A stretch of 64,000 nucleotides of DNA from Acanthaster planci (GCF_001949145.1 NW_019091356.1:4303211-4367210); one strand, 5' to 3'; shown: positions 50,502 through 63,042, counted from the first letter of the stretch. The notes: generated from the sequence alone by a model not told the origin. Translations and numbers: made by a program.

Positions 50502-50697
50502 TCAATCAAACAAACAAACAAACAAACAAACAAACAACCCCAACAAACAAACAAACAAACAAACAAACAAACACCCCAACAAACAAACAAACAAACAAAC
50601 AACACCCCAACAAACAAACAAACAAACAAACAACCCCCCCAACAACCCCAACACCCCAACAAACCAACAAACAACCCAACAAACAAACAAACAAAAA
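50502..50697. repeat. Composite AAAC/CCCC microsatellite, about 196 bp
   Basis: Five or so blocks of (AAAC)n are separated by CAACCCCAAC, ACACCCCAAC and CCCCCC-containing interruptions, giving a higher-order pattern. Frames on both strands through it (Lys/Asn/Thr/Gln-rich or Cys/Leu/Phe/Val-rich) are repeat artefacts. The locus resembles a longer version of 20804-20882. Confidence 0.97.
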
Positions 50698-51315
50698 CAT
50701 GAACGACCAAGTGTAGTCAACTAGCCTATATGTGCATAGTCCACAGTCATGTGGTACATGTGTTTTATTTTCTGCTTTCTGTCTGCACTCAGATCTTTTG
50801 GGCAGGTTCACAAACATACTCCTGGGCAGACGTTTGTAACACACTCTGTTGCTACAAGTCACTGTGTTAAACCTTCTTCAGGTCTGAACATTTTTGGAAA
50901 GATTTTCAGAGTTTTTGTGTTTGGCAGAACCTTGCACGGAAGAACAAAGCTGGACCAACTTCGAAAATTTCATCAGTTCTTTTTGTTATGACCAAACAAT
51001 GACTTTTCGATGGAAACAAGTTATTACGAAATTGAAGTCACGGGTTTGGATTGCGAGTGAAACCTTGCATCTCGTGCTTCACTTTGCTTACAAGGTTCCT
51101 CTGCCAGATAATTGCTGCTGAAACGCAGAACATGCTAGTTGAGGTTCGGCCAATTTATGTCTTTAGCTGAAGTAATTAGCCGAGTTGCAGTACCCGCGAA
51201 CTTGTCTGAAATACATGGAAGTTCTGTAAAATAACTGGTCTTATCTTACATCACTAACATTTTAAGATAGTACTGTGTTCTTCATTGGAAAAGTCGTTGA
51301 AAGATCATGATCTTG

Positions 51316-51480
51316 AGGCCGGGTCATACTTGGATCGGAAACGAACACGAGCGCGAATTTGCGACGTCAGATCAAATAAATTGATTGCACTGCGAATTCG
51401 CCAAATTGAACACATTTCAACTCGAGCGAAATTTTGCTTCAAATATTGCTTTCATATTGGCCTCCAGTATGAACCGGCCT
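51316..51480. mobile_element. MITE-like element with AGGCCGG..TCATACT ends
   Basis: The left end AGGCCGGGTCATACT (51316-51330) matches the reverse complement of the right end (AGGCCGGTTCATACT, 51466-51480) with one mismatch. The 165-bp element is non-coding and has repeated GCGAATT motifs inside (51354, 51393). The ends resemble small non-autonomous DNA elements common in invertebrates, but its superfamily is not assigned and no clear target duplication is visible. Confidence 0.65.
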
Positions 51481-54400
51481 TTACGCAGTTCTTAATACAT
51501 TACTGACTTTTTCTTTCGTTACCTATATTTCCCCCTTCTTACCCTTAACCCATTCGCTTGAATTATTTTACTTCTTCGAAACAATTGCCAAGTCTTTGAA
51601 GTCTCTAATATTTGTCATTTGATACCGCAGCAATTTCGTTTCGTGACTGGAATGCCATAAGCTTTAAGATTCTCCCATCTATTTTTTCCACTTTTCACAG
51701 GCATTCGTTTCGGCCGGGGTGATATAAAAAGAAAACTAAAATATCCACAGCAGGATATGGATTTCAGTCCTGTGACCGTCTGTTTAGAGTATGATACTTT
51801 CCGCTGTTTTCCCGAAAAAGAAGAACAGGTTAAGCGCTCACAAAGTATTGTTACGAGACTGTTTTTGTCTGGCCGCGTGCGGTCGTCTTTGGTTACAATT
51901 TTGGTTTTCAACAACAGTGCGTTGTGATTTCTTCACCCTGCGCATATTTTCACCCCGAGTGTGACACATGTTCCATTTATCGCTCAGTTAATGCCATAAA
52001 GTTGGAATATATATATTTCAAAGTAGCAGTAATAATTCCCCAGCTATGCATCACCATGCTGGTAAATTGTAACTGGCAGACAATTCATAGAGATGATGTG
52101 ATGTCATTGATGGGGAATACTGTAAGGCATGTCGCGGTTGGCTGAGCTATCAACGTACATAAATATTTCGACATAAACATGGCATTTTCCAAAGATGCCA
52201 GCTTACGTCGCGAGCGAAATGTGACATTACGATTCCCTTTTTTTTCTTGCATATTTACACGATGTTAAACGAAGCGGGATCGCCGCAAACGTCAACATGA
52301 ACATTGATCGGAAACTGACAAAAATGTCGTTGATGGTTGGTCTTGTGTGTAGTCACGGCCGACTGGGCTTCATCGTGCGCTCGTTGTTTGGCGTACGTGT
52401 CTCTGCAAAAATCATGTTATCGGCTGAGCACGACTGGCTGACGATTCGCTTTGGAAAAGATCCCGCCATTTCGATCGAAATACTCTTCGCATGGTCTGTT
52501 TTTAAAGGGACTCTGCTGTCACACCGTGTTCAGCCGTTCTTCATCACCAAAGGTTTCCATTGTGTTTGGGAAGTTTTGTTTTGTGTTAGATCACATGAAT
52601 AATCATTTTTTCTTGTATGTTACAAACACTGCGAAGCTAGATGAACAGTTTAGCCTTTGGAGTATTAACATTCAAGGTCATCTTTGTGGTATTTTTGACA
52701 ATTAAATTAGTTATTTGAAATAACTTGGTATAACCCTTCATTATTGTTCTGCAAAGACAGGTCTTTCTAAAGTAAATAAGGCTGTCAACACTACTAGTCT
52801 GAATACTACCGCGACATTGTCTGCTATGCAACCAGTGAGCTAGACCTTGGTGGCATCCTCCTGATGTTCCAAATTCACTTTACCTTGGCAACCAAGTCCA
52901 AATGCGTCTCTTGACGGGGGCCTTTTTTATCATAAATCCCACGAGGCTGTGAACTTGCGTCTCTTTACGACCTTGCATTTGATCTGTTCCCCCCATTAAT
53001 GACACCCGTTGCCAAGGCTCCTCGTTATGTGTTCTCTTGTGATCCGCATAATTGTAAATTTCGAACATCTGATATCTGTTTTGATTTATTTATCTTTTCT
53101 TCATTTTTATGGATTATTGGGTCATAAAAGTAGTGGAAGCGAAGAAGCCTTAAGGGTTACCGTGGGATTTGTCGTCACTCTTGTTCGCATTACTCAAACG
53201 ATCAGAGCCACATCCCCCTTTTGTAGTAATCATTTCAGACCCTGCATAATACTTCGGTTATCGAGGCTGAAAGTGCGCCATTTGGGAACTTCTAAGTTGG
53301 TATCTTAGCTACTAAGACTCAGGCCTCAACTAGGTAAGTGATGGATGCTGCGTGTGATCAAAGACGTAGTAGAGACAAAGTGGAGCACTGATGCATTCTT
53401 CAGCAAAAATCCGTTAGTTTCATATTAAAAAGTGGTTATAAACGAATATCCAACATTGAAGTGTAGCCTATGCATGCTATCGTGATAGCAAACAGTAAAA
53501 ACTGTGTGTTTTAACTTGAATTCAGGTTTTAAAAAATGCAATCGCGTAAAGGCGAATAACATAGGCCTACTGTGTTTAACCATTGTAAAGCACGAGAAGT
53601 GAAAATCATTATTAGACAAGGAGAAATTTAGCTCTCTTGTATAGTTGATGCTTGAGTTGTCATTGTGTCAACAGCTGGGTGGTGCCAACTATGGAAGACT
53701 TTCATGAAAATTGGATCTTGCATAAATGTTATCTTGTCGAATCGTAACAGCTGAAGTATTACCCAAATTGATTGCAACCACCCGTAAAAAATATTCCTAA
53801 TCAAAACAAGGTATCGTAAAGTATCTTCTCCAGCCAACCATAAATTTGCCTCGACGCCAAACGACGATGCACCCTTTGTATAAACCCAGGGCAGACTTTG
53901 ACGAAATTGCCCACAACTGCATCTTTTTTAGCGCTGGGAGTGTTTATTTTTGCTCGTGCCGCCAAACGGGGAGAATCCATCGACCTAAATGACGTCGGCC
54001 TTGTGATCTTGTCAGATTACGCAGAGATCAAAGACACGCTCACGTGCCAGTGACGCTTTTACGACCTTTGGAGCACGAAAATCATTGTTTTCATCATGGC
54101 ACATGACATGAAAATGGCCGCGAAATCGCGTATGGTTCATAATTTTATCATTTAAGTGCCTGGCCAAACCTAATGAACATCACATGAAAGTTTGCTTCCT
54201 CGAGGTGCGAATAAAATTCTTTCGAAATTGACGATGCATCCGTTGCCAATGTTTTGTTATTAAAGAGGGATTCTCTGGAAAATTCGTTCTTTGCAGTAGA
54301 TCCTTCGAAAAGTTTGACACAAATTTACCCATATATAGACCCTGTTCCTAAATACAATGAGATCAAAGCCCAATTGCAACTGGACAACCACCTCTTCCTA

Positions 54401-54677
54401 CTCTTGAAATTCTACACCTGCACCTGAATAACTATCACTTAATTCCCATTGCCACATTCGACACAGCGCTGCTGAATCCAAGGAAATCAGGAAATTCTCT
54501 GGTGATGAATTGATACTTAGTGTTCTGCATCGTATCTACATGTACACGGCGCGTGTGATCAGAAATGCTTTTGTGCGCAATAATGAATCAGTTCGGTATC
54601 ACAACGGCGCATGCCCAAAATGAAGCATGCTCGAGGTCATAGGGAAGCAGCAGTACGCGCGCAAAGCCTGCCCCATT

Positions 54678-54710
54678 GATCTCCATTATATTAATATTAT
54701 GATGGAGATC
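54678..54710. repeat. Near-palindrome of 33 bp
   Basis: GATCTCCAT and ATGGAGATC pair around an AT-rich centre that is itself nearly symmetrical. Confidence 0.7.
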
Positions 54711-55412
54711 CACACGCCGACTGGCACGCGCGCCCTGTTCTCGAATGACTGTGCCTGTTTGAAATACTAAAGTGGCTCCCAAGCCCTCGCAATTACATTT
54801 TAATCTGTGCTTTCTGCGGCCTGTGAAGGAATCAAAGGAAGGTTTTCATTTTGGCGGCATTTTCTACGGCAGGTCTTTGCTCATGGCAAAGAGTGTTGCG
54901 TTGTGTTATTCTGGCGGTAAGGGGGCCTCAGTTCCCTCAGTGCAGGCTCCAGTCTCAAAGCATCATCAAGGACTTAATGAAGACATTAATAGTTTAATGG
55001 GAGTGGACAGTCTTGAGATGGTTTTTATTGATGCATACTCTATGAGTAAGGTAAATTCTGTGGATTAAATGATATTTTGATGAAGCAGCTATGAGTGTTT
55101 AAATAAGGAATATTGGTTACAAGATCTGCAGACTGCGGAGGACAGATTGTGTAGAGTTATTTGAAATGGACACAGAATAAGTTTCTTTGAAAGACATTGT
55201 ACTTTATTTTACCAGCTGAAAGATATATCAGATTATTATGTCAAAATCATCAAGAAATCAAAGGAATAAAACTACCATTGTGGGCTGTGTGCTCATTTTG
55301 TTTTCTAGTTGACTCTATTTCCCTCACTTTTTCGTGTTTTTTCCCGGATTTTATCTTTGCTAGCAATGGTTGTAATCATAGCGCTCAGCTATGTTTTTCA
55401 CGGTTGATACAG

Positions 55413-55574
55413 GCGATTCACAACAGTGCGCCTCCAAGAGTTTGCAACGCTTTGGCCAATCACTTCGCGCGAAATCTGTCGACCCTCTTCAAACGCGCAT
55501 TGGGTCGACAGACTTCGTGCATTGTGATTGGCGAATGCGTTGCAAACTCTTGGAGGCACACTATTGTGAAACGC
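55413..55574. mobile_element. Foldback/MITE-like element, 73-bp arms
   Basis: Arms 55413-55485 and 55502-55574 are reverse complements at about 63 of 73 positions, with a 16-bp spacer. Both contain GCCTCCAAGAGTTTGCAACGC and TCTGTCGACCC. Arm divergence of about 14% suggests an older insertion than the one at 20162. A 145-codon + strand frame that passes through it has no other support. Confidence 0.88.
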
Positions 55575-56948
55575 CCGTATTTATTCAATTCAATGCTTCG
55601 CAATCATTTTTTTTTCGTTGGCAGCTTGTCTTGACCTTCACAAAAGACAGACGACAACCATCGGCCAAGAAAGTGCAGTTATTCAATTTCACATTTGGTT
55701 TACTTTGGAAAAAGGAAGTCTCTAACTTTGTTATTTAATCAGTGAATTGGTGACGCTTGCACGGCCTTTAATCGTGGAGCTCGTCGAAGCTTAAATCTCT
55801 CCTCACATTTTCTGACCAAAACCCCTTGTCAACAGCCCTTACATTTAGGCAAGGATGGGTGGACGTGAAGATTGGCAATCTTTGCGCACGCCGCGGGAGC
55901 AAGGTACGAAAGACGTCACGGACTTCAGGGATTTTAATTAGGAATCTTTTCAGAGTCAACGGGTGCTTGCGGACTGGCTAATTAAAAATAACTCAAGTGT
56001 TGTGTTTTGGGCCTTTTTTTCGAAAAGCCGGATACTTTCTTTTTCTTTAATTTATCAAGGTGGGTTCATTTGAGCTTGTTTGCAAAGCAAGATTTAGTTT
56101 TCTTTAAAATTTGGCTTCCCGCCTCCAGATTTTCTGTCACATCGTGTGCGGGGGAGTGAGTTTTTATGAGTTTTTCGGCAGGTTCCCAGCTGTATCAACG
56201 CCGCCAAACCGGCAAGTTAATAATTAGATCACTCCTAGGGAGAAATTCAGGGAGTAATGAAACTGTACGATATGAAACGCCGGGCGTTTGTCGGTATGAA
56301 GTTTTGTCAGGTCTGCGCATTTCGAGTGCAGTGTGCGGAGATGTGTCTCCCACAGTGAATTCAATTGATAGAATTAGAAATAGAGGCTAAGAAGCCATTT
56401 AAACTACTTAAACTACGTCAGTAGCCCCTCTTGGTTGATAAAGTAGCAGGAAGGCTGCAAAGGTGAGGCGCATGCTTCACATCTTAAACAGAGTATAGTC
56501 TTTCAGCAGCGCAGGAAAAGGTAAAGTTCAGTTGTCATAAAAATTGTGACTAATTAGGTGTGACAAGTGCATCATTTGACGTGTTCTGCATGCCCCACTT
56601 TTCTCTCTACACACACTCACACACCAAAAAACTCTCAGACATTCTAAAGCGAAGATAATTAAGTACAAAATATATGATATTCAAAAACATCTGCTGGCGG
56701 GCTGTTGGAGGTTCCGGTTGCGTTCGGGTTTGTTTGAATGGGGTAATCTCAAGAGCCGACGCCGCCGCCAAACACGACTGAAGCACTGGTATTTATTTCT
56801 GCCCGGCGTGGTCGAGTTTTGCAGTCCGTAGATGGGCCCACCACTCGACGATGAGCCTGTGGTGTCGCCTAGCCTTTTCAAAGAAAATCCTATTGAAAAC
56901 CCAGGGAATGGCGGGCCGCCTCTGTTGTCTCACCATCGCCAACACACT

Positions 56949-57160
56949 CTGGTATCGATCCCCTTTAAGCCGGCCCCTCGAAAAGCTCCATTCGCTACTG
57001 AGTATCGCATCAGATTGCATAATCGAATGCGGTTTTTCGACGCTGGTATCGATCCTCTTCACTGTTCTCTAGAGGCCGCCAAATCGCTAATGAGTATCGC
57101 ACCTGTTTGAATTAACCAAGTAATTTAAAGTTTTCAGCCAGTGTATCGATCACGTTTAAG
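56949..57160. repeat. Diverged tandem repeat, unit about 95 bp
   Basis: CTGGTATCGATC recurs at 56949 and 57043, and as CAGTGTATCGATC at 57139. Between the first two, GAGTATCGCA recurs at a matching offset (57000, about 57091), and TTTTCGAC/TTTTCAGC precede the second and third starts. Units are clearly diverged. The 92-codon + frame from 56832 runs into this region and is not assigned. Confidence 0.7.
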
Positions 57161-58103
57161 TGCTAGTGGGTAGGTGCAAACATCCGTCTGAGTACTTCCA
57201 GCATTTCCCTCTCCAAACCAACACCCCTTTTACACTTTCTAAAGTGTCGTCTTCTTGAAGGATTGCATCCTCCTTGGAGGGTATAAATTTAACCTATTGA
57301 TTCCTAATCGCCGCCCATCCAGGTTTTCACAACGGACTTTTTCCTTCATGATCCCAAAGGACAGGACACTTTGTGTCTCATACTTCAAGGACTTCACACC
57401 GTGTGTTTGACATCTTTGGTGGAACTGAACAGCGCGCCCTCGTTTGTCATATTGTATCCAACTAACACCCTTGCAGTGCAAGATAATTTTGAGAGAAGCT
57501 TTTGACATCGATTTGGGGAAGCTAGGTTTGTGTCAGGTATGAAAGATGTTAAATTGCCTGTTCCGAAGCTGTTGAATCTACCACTATCTAAAGTTGGTTA
57601 GATTCCGTCTACATAACTCAAATTCTCCTGTACAGAATTGATATTCTATTCAATGCATGCTTTTATATACCTGTGTCTGCTCAAGATACCTAAATATACA
57701 TTTCCATATTGACACCGCTTATTCTATAGGGGACCTTACTTTTTAGATGTGGATTTGCGAGAGTATCCACATGTCATTGAACTCTCTGGGGGACCTGTAT
57801 GGCAAATGGAACCCCCGCGTTATCCACGCTTTAACCGCGCGTCAGCCACGCGTCGACCGAAGTTCTTTTCGGGATTGATTAATTGGACTCACGAGTTGCC
57901 GAAGCTCTGACGCAATTACGGAATCCCCTCGCATCCTCGGTAGCGGAAAATTTCAATATCGGAGGCCCTTGCTGTCAACACGCCTCCTTAGCTCCAACTT
58001 CGCCTAATATATTCAGCGCGTTGATGGAAGCTCTTCCCTTAACCCTCCTCGTACATGTATATACTAAGGTGGTTAGGCGCAGTGAAGGGACAGCTTTAAT
58101 CAA

Positions 58104-58112
58104 GGGGGGGGG
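58104..58112. repeat. G9 run
   Basis: A homopolymer of nine G, one of several C/G runs of 9 to 11 in the window (1890, 20556, 23853, 24318, 36533). Confidence 0.9.
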
Positions 58113-61100
58113 CTGTCTTTATATATACTTGAAGTTGGAAGAGGGCTTCGTCTGTGCGAAAGGTGATTCATTGCATCCCTTCGCCAGTCAGGTTCTGCAG
58201 TGGCCACGAAATATTTGTTTAGCTTTTTTAATCTCAAAGACTTCCTGGAGTTCTTGCCTCAAGGAGTCCGAACGCGCACTCCGTTACAATTGCTCCCTAT
58301 GGCTTCTTGTTCCTGTAATACTTTCATACTCCGTTCATAACGGATATACTTGATATATCCGTAACTCACTTATCTCGAGGGGACACCTAAGACTTTATTC
58401 GTGATTTTGATTTTAAAAATTCTCTACAACTATTACGCTGTAAAATGAAACAGTTTTACTGGATTTATGGAATTTATTTATGGAAGTATTGTTCCAAATA
58501 AATCCATACTTAATGGCAAGTTTTATAACGTACTGTCTCGCTAATTTGTATTTTCCAAATAAAAGGATTTATAAGAACGGCGGTAAGTGGAGTTCTTGCT
58601 GTCTTTAGGCTCGTAATCCTGTTCTACTTGTCACTTGATGATTTTATCTTAATCACCATCCAAGTGGGTGTCATATTTACAACTGTTGTCATCCATCTGC
58701 CCGTGTGTTTTAATGAAAGACGTGCTATCCCCTAGGCTCAACATTTTGAAATCTTAAGTTTCAGTATTTGATCGTCATTAATTTAAGGTTTGCCAGAACA
58801 GATCGCAATTAATGTCAAATGTGCCCGCTCAAGTGCAATAAATGTCTCCTGTGCTGTTGAGGCAATCGTCTGGGAACCCGCAAAGCAGGCGAAGCTTGCA
58901 GTTGATGAGAGGTATCGGAAAGGGCAGTGATTCAATGAGCTTCGGCAGGGCCTTGGATTAAATATCGCCTGCAACCTGCGTCGATGATGAAATCAGACGC
59001 AGAGGGCTCTTTTTTAATGGGAAAACCACAGCAGGTTACTTTGAGCGCATTAGTATGATGCTGATGATGCTGTATTGCCTATTAATCATGTATGGCACCC
59101 CTTGCAGCGTTGCAACGACTCTAGGACTGATGGATGTGAAAGTTACACCATCATTCCACGGTAGTGAGCACCATTGGTAGCCCTAGGGGAGGTGTAGGGT
59201 TGAAGAAAACTTTACACCTGCCTGCTTCTTGCCTTGTCGGTGATATGGTTTTGCTCGCTTTACCACACTACTAGATGCCCTGAGAAGTACCTTTTGCCAT
59301 TAGACATAAGACTTATTGTCTCGTCGTATGTAATTGGACAGAACAGAAGACTAAGTAACCTACATCCGGCACATTGGAGACCTAAAATTGAATTGCATGT
59401 CCCAAACTGTGGTTTGAGGCACTTGTTTTTTTTTTTTTTGCCTCTAATTATTTTAAGTGGATGTACTTGGATAGGATCCTCCTTTCCTGGTAACTGAACT
59501 TGATATCAAACTGCAAGTGAGTAAGGCCCTTATTATGTTGTAAGTTGTGACGCAGTAAAAACGGATCGTTTTTTCGAGGTGTGCTTGAGGGCTGTTGAAA
59601 TGCTAGATATGCCCAACAAATGCCGCTGCAGGAACAGGAAACCTGATCTTCATCCATACCTCTATCTTCATTTCAGTTTATCCAAGCGGAAATCAGTCTT
59701 TGCAAAAACAAGATCTTTAAATAGTCATTTAAGAGTGGTATGTCCGGCCAAACGGCCACTTAAAATACCCCTTTGTTGGAAGGACGTGTCCAACGCTACG
59801 GTCAAGTTCGGAACAAACACGGCTGTTGCTGCATGACTGTCCGTTGCCTCTTGGGAATAGACTCCTTGTGTTATCGTTTTGGGATGAGAAATGGCTCGGT
59901 GCTTTCAAAACTAGCAGGTTGCATGTCGGCAGATATGTCGTTAAGACTAAATGCCAACTTATAAAAAGTACCCCATGTATAGACTCCAAGGTACGTACGC
60001 GTATTTTCATAGCTTTTCCTCTAATTTAGCATCGAGTTACATTATTTGAGAAATCCATCTGATATCCTCCATGTTAGAATTGACATAAAAGTGTTACTTA
60101 AACATGCCGTGAAAATAATGGTTCGATCGAAAGCAATGACGATCCAGTATCGATTTGGGCAAGAATCGATCCCGAAAACGTGCCTTTGGGAAGCCCTTGA
60201 CATCTCATGGTGACTCATAGAGTGTTTGACTGCATGCTGACTGTAGTCTCCCATTTCATCCCAGACCAGCTGAATCTCCCCTTCTCCGTCGCTCACTAGT
60301 CAGAATCGCAGAGGATGCCGCCCTTTTCATGCACGACCGGTAATTGTCCAGCAGGTACGGGTGGCAGGGAGCGATGCTACGATCGAGAGGAACTCGATTA
60401 GCCCTGGCCATAACGATGTTGACATTTTGCCGTGGCTGTAAAGTGAGAAGGGGCGCTCAGAGGCTTGCTGTTTCTTCAAAAACCTCTTCGGCCGTTTAAA
60501 GAAACCCCCAAAATCGCAGGTTGTGTTCATGCTCCATGCTTTTTAAGGATGGGTTGCTAGTTGTAAGAATGGTTGCGATTCTAAGAGAACTGTAGAGGGT
60601 CGTCTTTCAACAGTTTCCTCGAGCTCTCTCTGCGATGAAATGTCGCTCTGTACTCTGTGAAGACAAACCCAAATTTCCTTGTTTGTTAAAACAGTTTGTG
60701 TATGAATTCCTGTCGTGGTTGTCTTTCTGTCCAACCTAGATCCAACGATCTACCTGTTCGTTTCATTTTCCAGTTTAGGGTTGTGGAAATGGAGGTTTTC
60801 ATGAGAGTTATAAGGCGTTCAATCGATAATCTTTCGTGGAGATTCAATGTTAAGATCCTATTTGGTGTGAAACCCGAATCTCTTTAAAGTTTAATTTCCC
60901 ACCATTACGGACACTTCGATGACATTTGAAACCTTCGATATTTAATCATTCCTCCTCTTGATTAATAAGCAACATTAAGGTTGAAGTGATGTATTTGCCT
61001 AAAACTATTTGTAGTTGGTCGACCATTTTGAATGCGAATTCGCCGTAATGGTGAATCAGCCTTGGCACGGTTTCAACGTGTAACCAAAATACTCGTTTTC

Positions 61101-62947
61101 TCGTGGACACACATGCTGAACATTGTATCTTCGCGAACTATACTGTTTTAGCTCCGACAAACGTATTGTCTGGCACGTATATTAAAAATCGTGATGAATC
61201 GGCGCGTTGTTTCTTGTAAAGGCGTCGGTAAACGTCACTATAAGCAATCGTTACCCTCTCTGTACCTCCGTGTTATTATGGACTCAACCTTGTACCTCGG
61301 GGCTGAAAAGTGTTTCTCGTATGCAAGTCACGTTTGGAACTGCGCAAAGTAAACACACTGCACCGTTCCAATCGTGTTGCACTCTGCAAACCGGAAAGCA
61401 TGCATTGTAGCTTGGCGGCCAGACCAATGCGCACAATATAAATGCATAGTTGCTGTTTGATTGTCCTAGCATGCACGTTTATAATGTGATCGGTGTGCAT
61501 AGCTTTTCATCGTGTTTCATTTTTCTTCTATGTTTGTCTTTTCTGTCAGTTGGAACAAACGACTTTCGTATACATTCAATCGTTGTGGAATTGAACAAGC
61601 AAGCCTGAAAATATCAACTCCTAGGAGGGTTGGAAACTGCTAGTATTTAGACTATGACTGCACCTGAATCTGTTGTCTAGAGCTAGGTCTAGGTCTTCAC
61701 TCCATTGAAAGTACGTGGAAACACGCAGACAATGGACCTAGCCGTAGCTCTGGACTTGCATGTCACCAGTCTATAGGTCGATGCTGGGCGCACCGTGATT
61801 ACCCTAATCACGGGCTTGATGTAGTGTTGTAGCCGAGGGGGTTGCGTGAGTGATAGAGTGTAACGGGTTAGAAGGTGAAATCAGGACGCTGATTGAAGCA
61901 AAATCTGGACAGTTTAATGAAAGTGCACAGTTGGTAGGACGAGAATAGATCATCAAGACATTGAATATTACAAAATATTCCAAAATCGTATGATGTTTCA
62001 CTTGTGTGTGGAAGCATGTATAAATGCTCAATATGGCACGGGACGAAAATTCCGTTTTGCAAAAGGAAAAATGTGTTGTTCTGCGCTTACCTTTACCTTG
62101 TTAGAGAAGCGAAGATGTATGGACCGGCTTCTTATGACACACAGATGACGTCATCTGTCTAATGCACACAGAGAAATGGGAAGTTTTAGGTTTCCTAATA
62201 ATATAATGTCTATGTGGAATTCCATTTGCATTTCAAACAATCAGATTTCCTTTGCTGTGGCCTCCAGCGTTTATCTTGTAACCTTTCCGTTTAGTGGCAT
62301 TTTCCAATTCCTTGGTGGAGGCTAACTCAGATTCTTCTCGTACGCAGATTTCCACTGCCCTGCAAGATTCGACGGATTCCTGTGTTGGCCACCGACCGCC
62401 CCCGGTGACACAGCGGAAATGCTCTGCCCTGTCGTGTTTGATCAATATCAAACTGTTTCAGGTGTGTACTGCTGTAAACTAAAATCCACACTGTTGGCTT
62501 ATTGACCGCTCTCATATTGCCTACTGTACTGTTACTGTAAGTCACCACAGTTGGCAAAAATGTCACCCTTGCAATGGGAGACTTTCAGACGCTGGTGACA
62601 GCAGATATACTGGTTCTTACTTACAGTATTGCGCATGCTCATAACTATGCCCGCCACGCCTGCCAGAACAACGCGTGCATGCTCAGAACTAGTAAAAAGG
62701 ACCGGTATGTTTGCCGCCTCCATGAGTCTCAAAGTCTCCCATCGCTTGATGTCAGAATTCACATCAAAGTAAATACAATGGGAGCAATCTATAAATACTC
62801 CTGTAAACGTGGAATTTTTTCTTTTTCCTTCACTCTGACCTATTTTTGTCGCATCAAATTTTGCTGCCTGCGGTCATTTCGTGTGACTCTGAATTGAAGA
62901 ATCTCACCATCTACCAAACTTAACTCTGTCGATTTTTTATCCAACAG

Positions 62948-63042
62948 TTCACAGTACATGCTTTGTGAACGCCACGTGGAAGGAGGAAAACATTTACGAT
63001 GTCTATGGTCCTGATGGGATGTGCCAATGTTTTCATTGTAAG
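62948..63042 (+). CDS. Exon of a secreted protein with CxCxxC cysteine cluster
   Basis: The acceptor is TTTTTTATCCAACAG; using the next AG (62954) would give an in-frame stop, so this start is preferred. The donor is AAG before GTAAGC. With one base carried over from 47608 it reads VHSTCFVNATWKEENIYDVY then GPDGMCQCFHCK. It has four cysteines and an NAT glycosylation sequon. With the cysteine of exon 47434-47608 the spacing is C-x18-C-x20-C-x-C-x2-C. This looks like an extracellular disulfide-rich domain. It recalls von Willebrand C-type modules only loosely, since the CxCxxC order differs from their usual CxxCxC, so I leave the family open. The exon ends in phase 0 and the gene should continue downstream. 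Confidence 0.65.

Larger units (their letters stand above)
47609..62947 (+). other. Intron of about 15.3 kb (inferred)
   Basis: It starts GTAAGC and ends TTTTTATCCAACAG; flanking phases agree (1 and 1). It contains an AAAC microsatellite, two inverted-repeat elements, a diverged tandem repeat, a 17-bp duplication and an opposite-strand DnaJ-like segment. Other exons may lie inside. One weak candidate follows TTTTCAG at 50903-50909 and could be read phase 1 to phase 1. The 58790-58990 region is rather GC-balanced and lacks frames; it could be regulatory, but nothing shows this directly. Confidence 0.5.

Noticed and set aside
50362-50862. Overlapping frames on both strands through the 50.5-kb microsatellite
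   Set aside because: Products of the AAAC/CCCC repeat; their residues simply reflect the repeat unit.
52297-52602. 101-codon ATG-started frame on +
   Set aside because: No domain recognised, not bounded by convincing splice sites, and of a length expected by chance.
54772-55068. Frame with MAKSVALCYSG before GTAAGG
   Set aside because: The donor is weak, the frame runs on through it, and nothing resembles a known protein.
56832-57110. 92-codon proline-rich + frame
   Set aside because: Its 3' half lies in a diverged tandem repeat, and the opposite strand is open as well; no domain.
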